6,323 nt of DNA from Actinomycetes bacterium (GTDB taxonomy: Bacteria > Actinomycetota > Actinomycetes > S36-B12 > UBA5976). This document shows, one piece after another, positions 1-6,084 of the stretch (position 1 is its first letter; each line of letters opens with the position of its first letter). The notes beneath the pieces are model-generated. The model was not told where the DNA came from. It worked only from the letters and a program-made list of their open reading frames with translations, and did not search any database. The translations under genes and the position numbers were made by a program. The stretch covers positions 1 through 6,323 of the forward strand of contig JAJXSV010000129.1 in the NCBI GenBank assembly GCA_021784375.1, given 5' to 3'.

Positions 1-978
1 ACCCGCGATGGCCCATCGCGGGTTGGCGGCAGCCGCGAAGGCGATGAGACCGAGGCCCTGGCCGAAGAGTCCCGCCTTGGCCAGCCGCGGCAGACTGATG
101 ATGTGGCTCCAGCCCGACATCAAGGGCACGGCCAGCAGAGCTCCCAGGCCCAGCGCCGCGTTGAGCATGCCCAGGGCCACGGGACCCACTTTGAACACAC
201 TCTCGGAGAACACGACGGTGAACTGGAAGATGGGGTTCACCAACAAGCCGACCAGCAGCGCACTGGCGATCGACACCTGGATGCCGGGCTGCGATCGAAT
301 GTAGTGCAGCGCATTCACGAACTGCCGTCGTACCGGAAGTGGATCCACCAGACGCTGCGAGAGTCCCGGATTGCGCATGGCGAGCAGCGCCAGCAGCACT
401 GCTCCGAATGACACCGCATTGAGCAGCAACGCCCAGCCCGGACCGGCAAGCGCCAGGAGGATCCCGGCGATGGCCGGGCCCAATGCCCGCGCGGCGTTGA
501 ACTGCAGTGAGTTCAGCGCGACGGCCGAGGTGAGGTCCTCGCGGGGTACGAGATCGTTGACGAAGGCCTGCCAGCTGGGCAGGTTGACGCCTTGGAACAT
601 GCCGGCCACGCCGACCATGGTCATGATGACGAGTGGCGCGCGCACGCCCGCGACCCACGCCCCCCACAGCAACAGCGCGGCCAGGGCCAGGCCGGTCTGC
701 GTGACGAGCAGCACTCGCCGTCGGTCGTGTCGGTCGGCGAGCACGCCGCCCCAGGGCCCCAGCAGGATGTTGGGCGCGAACTGGAACACGGAAACCAAAC
801 CCACCCAGAAGGCGCTGTGCGTGTCCTGGTAGATGACAAACGGCACCGTGAGGTTGGAGAGCCAGCTGCCGATGTTCGAAATGACGGCACCCGTCCAGAA
901 CAACGAGAACTCACGGTGACGGAAGGCCCGCAACGAATAGGCGAAGCCCTGGGTCGGCCGTTCGACGTCACTCGGCAA
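1..978 (-). CDS. MFS transporter, EntS/MFS_3-like, C-terminus cut off by window edge
   Basis: Inner-membrane major facilitator, most likely an exporter of the EntS/MFS_3 type. The sequence shows 326 codons without a stop down to base 1, where the frame ends exactly on a codon; family members have about 400 or more residues, so the C-terminal membrane segments lie outside. Residues 28-80 form the first helices. The cytoplasmic MFS motif A follows at about 77-88 (GGVLADRHDRRR). The family-typical stretch NDLVPREDLTSAVALNS is at about 141-157, followed by FNAARALGPAIAG. No ATG occurs in frame until far into the protein, and no ATG, GTG or TTG occurs in frame in at least the 100 bases upstream, so the TTG at 978-976 is the only plausible start. 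It overlaps the end of the MmgE/PrpD gene by 11 bp and has only a weak GAAG-like ribosome site, which suggests translational coupling. Substrate is unknown; operon position suggests uptake or efflux of the catabolic substrate or an intermediate. Confidence 0.88.
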   Translation of the reverse strand, partial: MPSDVERPTQGFAYSLRAFRHREFSLFWTGAVISNIGSWLSNLTVPFVIYQDTHSAFWVGLVSVFQFAPNILLGPWGGVLADRHDRRRVLLVTQTGLALAALLLWGAWVAGVRAPLVIMTMVGVAGMFQGVNLPSWQAFVNDLVPREDLTSAVALNSLQFNAARALGPAIAGILLALAGPGWALLLNAVSFGAVLLALLAMRNPGLSQRLVDPLPVRRQFVNALHYIRSQPGIQVSIASALLVGLLVNPIFQFTVVFSESVFKVGPVALGMLNAALGLGALLAVPLMSGWSHIISLPRLAKAGLFGQGLGLIAFAAAANPRWAIAG

Positions 979-2389
979 GGCGCACTGCTTCGTGCTCGAT
1001 GATGGCCGTCGGAGCAGCGAACGCCAGCACCTGCTGCAGACGCAGTGGGGCGGATCCCGACATCTGCGCCTCCACAGCAGTGACCAACGCACGCGCACGT
1101 TGCGGTGACCATCCCATCACACCACATGCCTCGGTGACCTTGTCCAAGTGCTCGGCGGCGGAGAGCGGCTGGCGGGCGTCGCCCTTGCTGACGTCCACCC
1201 GATGTTGCACAAGGGATCCGTCTCGCAGGCGGATCGTGAGTTGGGCGTAGGGGGCGGGCGTTCCCTCGCCCGCAGTCGATGGTTCCTCACGGCAGGTCAC
1301 CCGTTGGGCCAAGGCCGCCACGGCGGGGTCCGAACTGCGATCGTCCTCGAAATCGCGCAAGGTCACCGAGCCATCGATGAGGGCCCGGGCCAGGTTGTGG
1401 GCCATGCTGAACTTGGCCTCCAGCCCGTTGCGTGGTGTGCGCGCGAGCAGCGGCGCCAGCCCCTGTGGATGCACGGTCACCTCGATCCCGATGACCTCAT
1501 CGACAACCAGGTACGGGCGCAGTGCCAGGGCGGCATCGATGGCGTGATGGGTGGCGAAGCAGGAGGGGTACACCTTGATGGCCCAGTCATTGACCCACTC
1601 GTGCTCCCAATGGGTCAGACGCTGCCCCACATCTGCACACAGGGCAGCGGTGGTAGCGCCGAAGAGGTCGAAGAATCCGCCGCGCGCGGTGAGGGCGGCG
1701 CTGTTGGCATCGATCCCACGCTGTACCAGATCGACCACCATGACCGCGTCCTTGGCGGCGAACCCGGCATGCAGCGCCTTGGTGGCACTCCCGAAATTGG
1801 CGCGCGTACCGGATGCCAATGACACCGCCATGCCCAGGGCATGCGCGGTCTGGCCGACGGTGAGACCCTGCAGATGTGCCAGTGCGGACGTGGCGGCCAG
1901 GCGTCCGGTGGTCGAGGTGTTGTGCCATCCCCTGCCGTAGTGCACCGACAGCGGCAGCGCCTCGGAGACGGCGCGGAACACCGCCGCTCCGACGTTGAAG
2001 GCCGCAGCGAAGCGCGCAGGCGTGACCTGTTGCTCGGCGCTCACCGCCACCAGGGCAGGCAGCAGGACGGCGCCCGGGTGCATGGGCAGCGTCGGTGAAG
2101 CGTCGTCCCAATCCAACACATGTGCTGCACTGCCGTTGACCAGTGCCGCCGCACTCGCGGGCAGGGTCACGGACGTACCCCACACTGTGGCGGAGCCTTG
2201 TCCGTGCTCATGCTGGGCCCAGGCCAGCAGGGCCGTCAGTGACGGCTCCGTCATGCCGGCCATGGCCACGGCTGTCGTGTCGATCAGAACCCGTTGCACG
2301 GACGACAGCGTGGGACCACCGTCCGTTCGTGGGCGCACCGCGAATTCCGCGATGACCCGGGTCACGTCGGTCGCAGCGCCATCAGACAT
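968..2389 (-). CDS. MmgE/PrpD family protein (dehydratase / decarboxylase / epimerase type)
   Basis: A 473-residue cytosolic protein of the MmgE/PrpD family, which includes 2-methylcitrate dehydratase, cis-aconitate decarboxylase and iminodisuccinate epimerase. Length and motif order are normal: LDWDD at 92-96, HPGAVLLPAL at 104-113, RGWHNTSTTG at 153-162, TKALHAGFAA at 203-212, KVYPSCFATHHAIDA at 272-286, and KFSMAHNLA at 326-334. Asp93, His104, His156, Lys204 and Lys272 match the active-site positions known from mammalian cis-aconitate decarboxylase (Asp93, His103, His159, Lys207, Lys272), so it is probably active on a polycarboxylate-like compound. The frame stays open upstream to 2536, but the ATG at 2389 gives the normal N-terminus (MSDGAATDVTRVIAEFA), has a GGAG about 10 bases upstream, and overlaps the stop of the hydrolase-like gene by 8 bp. 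That overlap implies coupled translation and a shared pathway. Which of the family reactions it performs cannot be read from sequence. Confidence 0.93.
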   Translation of the reverse strand: MSDGAATDVTRVIAEFAVRPRTDGGPTLSSVQRVLIDTTAVAMAGMTEPSLTALLAWAQHEHGQGSATVWGTSVTLPASAAALVNGSAAHVLDWDDASPTLPMHPGAVLLPALVAVSAEQQVTPARFAAAFNVGAAVFRAVSEALPLSVHYGRGWHNTSTTGRLAATSALAHLQGLTVGQTAHALGMAVSLASGTRANFGSATKALHAGFAAKDAVMVVDLVQRGIDANSAALTARGGFFDLFGATTAALCADVGQRLTHWEHEWVNDWAIKVYPSCFATHHAIDAALALRPYLVVDEVIGIEVTVHPQGLAPLLARTPRNGLEAKFSMAHNLARALIDGSVTLRDFEDDRSSDPAVAALAQRVTCREEPSTAGEGTPAPYAQLTIRLRDGSLVQHRVDVSKGDARQPLSAAEHLDKVTEACGVMGWSPQRARALVTAVEAQMSGSAPLRLQQVLAFAAPTAIIEHEAVRLAE

Positions 2390-3257
2390 TCGGACGGGAC
2401 TCCGCAGCATCGAGGAAGGCCAACAGCAGGCGCTCGAATTCGGCACGACGTTCGAAGGGCACCCAAAGGCCGGTCCGGCCGTAGATGTGCACCTCGACAT
2501 CGGGGATGCGATTGAGCAGGAAGAGGGCGTTGTCATAGCCCTGCACCCGATTGTCCCGGCCCCAGACGACGAGCGTCTTGGCGCGGATCCGGTCCACCTC
2601 TCGCCAGACCTCCTCCACCACGTCCGGCGTCTTGCGGGGTTGGCCTTCAGGGGCTCGGGCCATGAAGCGTGCCTCGACGCTGGCGTCGAAGCGCTCCTGC
2701 ACGATGTCGTCAGTGATGAGCGAGCGGTCGTACATCATGAGCTCGAGATAGGCACGCATACGTGCCAGTGAGGGGCCGTCACCGCCGTAGTAGGACTGGA
2801 TGGCCTTCTGCCCTTCCGAAGGCATGACACTGACCATCGGCAATCCGCCGGCCGTGCTGACGAGCACCAGACGATCCACCAGGGGTGCGTGGTTGATGGC
2901 CATCATCATGGCGACCGCACCGCCGGTGGCGAGGCCGAGCACATGCGCCCGTTCGACGCCCAGCGCCTGCAAGAGGTCCGCGAACACCTGAGCGTGGAAG
3001 GCGTAGCGCCCGCCCACGATCTCCGGGTCATCGGACTGTCCGTAGCCCGGGAGGTCAACAATGAGTACGCGGAAGTGACGCGACAGGGCTTCCACGTTCT
3101 GACCGAAGTTTCCCCAACCGAAGGCGCCGGGAGCTCCGCCATGAATGCACAGCAGCACCGGCCCCTGTCCAGCCTCATGAAGATGGACACGGACGGAACC
3201 GGCCTGCACGAAGCGGCTCGTCGACTGTGCAGTGATGCCCGATGCGTCGGTCGCCAT
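2382..3257 (-). CDS. Alpha/beta-hydrolase of the meta-cleavage-product family lacking the catalytic triad (probable pseudoenzyme)
   Basis: A 291-residue cytosolic alpha/beta-fold protein, full length for the BphD/HsaD/MhpC group, which hydrolyses the C-C bond of ring-cleavage dienoates. Fold motifs are intact: HGGAPGA (39-45, oxyanion-hole loop), VDLPGYGQSD (67-76), the MMYDRSLIT lid element (174-182) ending in Arg189, WGRD (232-235), and Trp265. The triad is not. The nucleophile elbow, G-N-S-M/L-G-G in relatives, reads G-L-A-T-G-G with Ala110 (codon GCC, 2930-2928). The acid in WGR(D/E)D reads WGRDN with Asn236 (AAT, 2552-2550). The GHW motif reads GLW with Leu264 (CTT, 2468-2466). The 28-residue gap from acid to His positions equals that of BphD and HsaD, so the alignment is firm. 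Start ATG 3257 lies one base after the stop of the monooxygenase gene, and the end overlaps the MmgE/PrpD gene by 8 bp. There is no frameshift or stop, so it is maintained as a protein; its role is unknown. Confidence 0.92.
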   Translation of the reverse strand: MATDASGITAQSTSRFVQAGSVRVHLHEAGQGPVLLCIHGGAPGAFGWGNFGQNVEALSRHFRVLIVDLPGYGQSDDPEIVGGRYAFHAQVFADLLQALGVERAHVLGLATGGAVAMMMAINHAPLVDRLVLVSTAGGLPMVSVMPSEGQKAIQSYYGGDGPSLARMRAYLELMMYDRSLITDDIVQERFDASVEARFMARAPEGQPRKTPDVVEEVWREVDRIRAKTLVVWGRDNRVQGYDNALFLLNRIPDVEVHIYGRTGLWVPFERRAEFERLLLAFLDAAESRPNV

Positions 3258-3258
3258 G

Positions 3259-4455
3259 TCAGATCTTCACGGCCGCGGGCACCAGATGGCCGAAGAGGTT
3301 GAGGCCCCAGGCGTTGTAGATGGGGGCTTCCTGGTTCGAGACGTGGTGCAGCGCGGTCTGCGCGTCACGCCAGTGACGTTGCAGCGAACTCACGCGGTAG
3401 ATGGCATGACCACCCGCAATCTTGAAGATGGAATCCGCGGCCGCAACCGCACGATGTGAGGCGCGCACCTGATTGCGACGCACTTCGGCGCGTTCCTCGA
3501 GCGTCGGGATGCGCCCTGCTGCGCAGATGTCGTAGATGCGCTCGGTGTCGTGCAGCAGCGAAAGGATGCTCACATCGATATCGGCTGCAGCGGCACCGAG
3601 CGTGGCCAGCAGCACCGGATCCGTCGACGCCTTGCCCATCCGGCTCTCCCGATTCTGGGCATAGGCGATGAAGGCCACGAGCGTGCCCTTGGCCAGAGCC
3701 AGCGTTCCACCGGTGATGACACCGGAGAACATGATGTTGCGTGGCATGCGGTAGAGCGGGTTCTCCTGCCGGCTGGGGTCATGGCCGCCGGTGCCCTCGG
3801 TGATCCCGACGGTGTCGATGACGCGATACCAAGGCACGAATACCGAGCGTGCGACGAGGTCCTTGCTGCCGGTGCCTTTGAGGCCCATGACGTCCCATGA
3901 GCCTTCGACGATCTCGTAGTCACCGCGCGGGAGCACAAAGTGCTTGACCACCGGATCAGTCACCGTGCCGTCCTCGTCGGCAATGAGGCCGCCGATCATG
4001 ACCCACTGGCAGTGGTCGGTGCCCGAGGAATACGACCAGCGTCCGGTGAAGCGATATCCGCCCTCGGTGGGTACCGCCCGGCCGAAGGGTGCGTAGGGCG
4101 AAGCCACCCAGGTGTCCGGGTCCTGTCCCCAGACCTCCTCCTGCATCTGCCGGTGACCGTGCGCCAGTTCATGCGGATGCACACCGACAACACCCGACAC
4201 CCACCCGGCGCTGCCGTCACGGACGCCGATCTCCAACACCGCCTTCAAATAGTCGCAGGGGTGGGTTTCCATGCCACCGAACTCCCGGGGCTGCAGCATG
4301 CGCATCACGCCCGTCTGCTTGAGCGCCTGGGCCGTGGCGTCACTCAAACGACCCATGTCCTCGGAGAGGTCTGCGTTGGCGGAGAACACATCGGCCAGGT
4401 CCTCGATTTTCGCAAACACGGATGCTGCAGTGTTCGATGCAATGGTGACAGTCAT
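3259..4455 (-). CDS. Flavin-dependent monooxygenase, acyl-CoA dehydrogenase fold (HsaA-like phenol ortho-hydroxylase component)
   Basis: A 398-residue protein of the group D flavin monooxygenases (HsaA, HpaH/C2 and DszC relatives; Acyl-CoA_dh N domain plus Acyl-CoA_dh_2 C domain). Such enzymes use reduced flavin supplied by a separate reductase to hydroxylate phenols next to the OH. Visible motifs: LQPREFGG (54-61), GSAGWVSGVVGVH (81-93), EEVWGQDP (106-113), SYSSGTDHCQW (141-151), GLKGTGS (191-197), RRNQVRASHRAV (326-337), and QRHWRDAQTALHH (359-371). Ser143/144 and His371 fall at positions reported as catalytic in HsaA and C2-type hydroxylases, so it looks active. A true acyl-CoA dehydrogenase is less likely from these motifs and context. 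The start is well supported by AGGAGG six bases before the ATG. It follows the dioxygenase by 24 bp and precedes the hydrolase-like gene by 1 bp. No reductase gene is in the window. Substrate is probably a phenolic compound; which one cannot be told. Confidence 0.92.
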   Translation of the reverse strand: MTVTIASNTAASVFAKIEDLADVFSANADLSEDMGRLSDATAQALKQTGVMRMLQPREFGGMETHPCDYLKAVLEIGVRDGSAGWVSGVVGVHPHELAHGHRQMQEEVWGQDPDTWVASPYAPFGRAVPTEGGYRFTGRWSYSSGTDHCQWVMIGGLIADEDGTVTDPVVKHFVLPRGDYEIVEGSWDVMGLKGTGSKDLVARSVFVPWYRVIDTVGITEGTGGHDPSRQENPLYRMPRNIMFSGVITGGTLALAKGTLVAFIAYAQNRESRMGKASTDPVLLATLGAAAADIDVSILSLLHDTERIYDICAAGRIPTLEERAEVRRNQVRASHRAVAAADSIFKIAGGHAIYRVSSLQRHWRDAQTALHHVSNQEAPIYNAWGLNLFGHLVPAAVKI

Positions 4456-4461
4456 GAAGCG

Positions 4462-4467
4462 CCTCCT
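4462..4467 (-). promoter_or_regulatory. Strong ribosome binding site for the flavin monooxygenase
   Basis: The minus strand reads AGGAGG, six bases (CGCTTC) before the ATG at 4455. This is a near-ideal Shine-Dalgarno site and fixes that start. It lies in the 24-bp gap after the dioxygenase stop codon. Confidence 0.85.
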
Positions 4468-4479
4468 CTGGTCTGATGG

Positions 4480-5355
4480 TCAGCGGTTTTCGGGCTGGCG
4501 CTCGTGGCCCCAGTAATGGGCAACGTCGTAGCGCGTCGGCAACCAGGTCTCGTCGTCGATGAGGAGACCGCCGGTGCCGAATTCAATGCCGAAACCCGAC
4601 GGCGACCCGACGTACATCGACACCATTTTGTCGTTCGTGTGCTTGCCCAGCGTCGAGTAGAGCGGAAACTCACCGTCGAGGACGTGGTCGTAGGCGCGAC
4701 CTACAATGTCAAGGTCGTCGACTTCGAACATGAGGTGGCCGACACCGAGCCGACGTTTCGGGTTCACGCCGAAGGCGAGGGTGTGGTGGCGCGGATTGCA
4801 ATGCAGGAACACTCCCTGTGACGGGGGGAAGTCGATGTAGTCGCTGAGCTTGAAGCCGAGGACGTCCATGTACAGACGTCGGTAGAGCGCCTCGTCGGAG
4901 ACCACCTGGAACGAATGCCCGAGACCCAGTGCGCCGGCCACGAAGCGGGCGTCCGTGGTGGACGCGAACCGTTGCGGGGCATTGCGCAGGCCCCAGTAGA
5001 GCTCGACATCGAAGTTGTCATCGGGGTCACGGAACCGCACCAGCGCCTCAACCTGCCGCGCCGTCGCTTCCTCCCCACTGCCCACCATGACCTCGAAGTC
5101 GGCGTCACGCAGTGCCCGCGCCAGTGCCTCAAGGTCCTCCTGACAACCAACGTCGTAGCCCAGGGCGGCTACGCCCTCGCGATCGCTACGACGCACGTCC
5201 AGCCGGTAGGTGTACTGGTCCATGCGAAGGAGCAGTCGATCAGCTGACCGAGACGCGCACATGAGGCCCAGCAGGTCGCAGGCGAAACGCTGCCAGGCGT
5301 CGACATCCTGGGTCTCGATCACTGCGTACCCCAAGGCTTTGACCCTTGCCACCAT
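4480..5355 (-). CDS. Type I extradiol catechol dioxygenase, two-domain BphC/HsaC-like
   Basis: A 291-residue member of the vicinal-oxygen-chelate fold extradiol dioxygenases, which use Fe(II) to open a catechol ring beside its hydroxyls, giving a dienoate. BphC and HsaC have about 300 residues, so it is full length. The N-terminal domain (residues 5-125) is the non-metal repeat; the C-terminal domain (about 140-265) carries the site. The iron ligands are all present: His147 (in LGLGH), His207 (in GVGHLMFEV) and Glu258 (in GIEFG). Second-shell residues also match: the HCNPRHHTLAF block (His190/191), His239 in LGKHTND, and Tyr248 in SMYVGSPSG. The C-terminal WGHE is typical. The frame extends to 5409, but the ATG at 5355 has GGAGGT five bases upstream and gives the family's usual N-terminus (VKALGYAVIE). 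It is first of the tight five-gene block and should be active. Substrate class (monocyclic, biphenyl-type or steroid-type catechol) is not resolved. Confidence 0.93.
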   Translation of the reverse strand: MVARVKALGYAVIETQDVDAWQRFACDLLGLMCASRSADRLLLRMDQYTYRLDVRRSDREGVAALGYDVGCQEDLEALARALRDADFEVMVGSGEEATARQVEALVRFRDPDDNFDVELYWGLRNAPQRFASTTDARFVAGALGLGHSFQVVSDEALYRRLYMDVLGFKLSDYIDFPPSQGVFLHCNPRHHTLAFGVNPKRRLGVGHLMFEVDDLDIVGRAYDHVLDGEFPLYSTLGKHTNDKMVSMYVGSPSGFGIEFGTGGLLIDDETWLPTRYDVAHYWGHERQPENR

Positions 5356-5360
5356 CACGA

Positions 5361-5366
5361 ACCTCC
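5361..5366 (-). promoter_or_regulatory. Ribosome binding site deciding the dioxygenase start
   Basis: The minus strand reads GGAGGT, then five bases (TCGTG), then the ATG at 5355. This favours 5355 over the longer in-frame start at 5409, which would add 18 residues without resemblance to the family. A GTG one codon downstream would also be within range but is less ideal. Confidence 0.85.
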
Positions 5367-5423
5367 GACACTTGCTGTGGGAGCGAATGGTCCGCGAGAG
5401 CCCGGCCACAATCCAGCAATCCG

Positions 5424-5438
5424 TTCCGGATCGCGGAA
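5424..5438. promoter_or_regulatory. Candidate operator, dyad TTC-N9-GAA, upstream of the dioxygenase
   Basis: The 15-bp sequence has perfect inverted arms TTCCG and CGGAA around five bases and fits the T-N11-A layout typical of LysR-type regulator sites. It lies 68 bp upstream of the dioxygenase ATG, a suitable position for activation. A dyad with the same TTC-N9-GAA outline lies upstream of the deaminase. Short dyads arise by chance, and no regulator gene is in the window. Confidence 0.3.
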
Positions 5439-5589
5439 TGGGCTACGTCGATGGCGCACAACACGAAGGCCCCCGACTGGCGAGAGTCGAAGGCCTTGGC
5501 GGCCGGCTTGCGCCGATCAATGGTCGGTCAAGGTTTCGAAGCCTGGAAGGCGTGGGCCTGTGGATCCGGCCTCCATCCGCAGGCATTGC

Positions 5590-6084
5590 TCAACCCCGAC
5601 GCCTGCCGATGTCTTCGGACCACAACTCCGGGTTCGCCAGCGTCCACTTCGAGAACATCTTGATGGTCTCTTCGTCATTGATGACATGCAGCGTCACCCC
5701 GCTCCGTGAGAGCAACTCCTCGCCCGCGACGAATGTCTTGTTGTCGCCAATCACCACGTCCGTGACGCCGTAGATCAGGGAGGCGGCGGCACACATCATG
5801 CACGGTGACAGCGTCGTGTACAGGACCAGCCTGTCACCCCAGGAGGCGCGGGGCCGCCCGGCGTTCTGCAGGCAATCCATTTCGGCATGCAGGATGGCGC
5901 TCGACTTCTGCACCCGCTGGTTCCAACCAGTCGCCAGCAACCGATCACCGGCGAAGAGCGCCGAGCCGATGGGTATCCCGCCTTCAGCCAGTCCGGTTCG
6001 CGCCGCCTGCAGGGCGACTGCGTAGGCATCGATCATTGCCGATTCGAAATCCGAATCGGCTCCTCGCTCTTGTCCACTCGTCAT
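5590..6084 (-). CDS. Zinc-dependent deaminase of the fungal (Fcy1) cytosine deaminase type
   Basis: A 164-residue cytosolic CDA-fold hydrolase that would replace an amino group on a pyrimidine-like ring with a carbonyl, releasing ammonia. Zinc and catalytic motifs are intact: HAE (His66, Glu68) and SPCMMC (Cys95, Cys98). Resemblance to yeast cytosine deaminase (158 residues) goes beyond these: GGIPIGSALF (35-44), Asn55 in GWNQR matching yeast Asn51, LYTTLSPC (88-95), YGVTDVVIGDN (105-115), and the C-terminal W-S-E-D-I-G with Asp158 matching the substrate-binding Asp155. Cytosine is thus a fair first guess, but bacterial relatives may act on other amino-heterocycles. The frame stays open to an ATG at 6204, adding 40 residues without family likeness; the ATG at 6084 fits the yeast N-terminus best though it has no clear Shine-Dalgarno. 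An ATG at 6036 is a further alternative. It is separated from the ring-cleavage genes by 234 bp, so a link to them is only inferred. Confidence 0.88.
   Translation of the reverse strand: MTSGQERGADSDFESAMIDAYAVALQAARTGLAEGGIPIGSALFAGDRLLATGWNQRVQKSSAILHAEMDCLQNAGRPRASWGDRLVLYTTLSPCMMCAAASLIYGVTDVVIGDNKTFVAGEELLSRSGVTLHVINDEETIKMFSKWTLANPELWSEDIGRRRG

Larger units (their letters stand above)
5356..5589. other. 234-bp intergenic region between deaminase and dioxygenase; probable promoter/control region of the five-gene block
   Basis: No recognisable gene. The gap is far longer than any gap inside the downstream block, so the block probably has its own promoter here. I found no convincing -35/-10 pair; a weak TTGTGG with 17-bp spacing leads to a poor -10, which would suit an activator-dependent promoter. 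The region holds short dyads: TTCCG-N5-CGGAA at 5424-5438, ATCCG-N3-CGGAT at 5419-5431 overlapping it, and CGACT-N6-AGTCG at 5474-5489. None is followed by a T-run, so there is no clear terminator after the deaminase. Open frames with high third-position GC exist on both strands but match nothing I know; a decayed gene is possible. Confidence 0.5.

Noticed and set aside
621..1127. Minus-strand frame of 168 codons over the MFS start region
   Set aside because: It is rich in Cys, Arg and Ser and out of frame with the transporter, whose own frame carries motif A and LVPRE; it is a shadow.
1148..1822. Long plus-strand open frame (224 codons) opposite the MmgE/PrpD gene
   Set aside because: It is antisense to a gene with clear family motifs, has no recognisable motif or ribosome site, and such mirror frames are expected in GC-rich coding DNA.
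1587..2183. Minus-strand frame of 198 codons inside the MmgE/PrpD gene
   Set aside because: It lies in a different phase within a gene whose frame carries all family motifs; the translation is Arg/Gly-rich without a domain.
2390..2536. Longer start for the MmgE/PrpD gene, adding 49 residues
   Set aside because: The added part overlaps hydrolase coding sequence, reads as low-quality Ser/Pro/Cys-rich peptide, and the ATG at 2389 gives the normal family N-terminus.
1995..2771. Plus-strand open frame (258 codons) spanning the MmgE/PrpD and hydrolase-like genes
   Set aside because: It crosses the junction of two well-supported antisense genes and its translation shows no domain; a composition shadow.
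3259..4455. Reading the gene as a fatty-acid acyl-CoA dehydrogenase
   Set aside because: The motifs, the Ser/His pair and the context beside an extradiol dioxygenase fit the HsaA-type flavin monooxygenases better.
5474..5489. Hairpin CGACT-N6-AGTCG as a terminator after the deaminase
   Set aside because: The stem is only five base pairs and no T-run follows on the minus strand.
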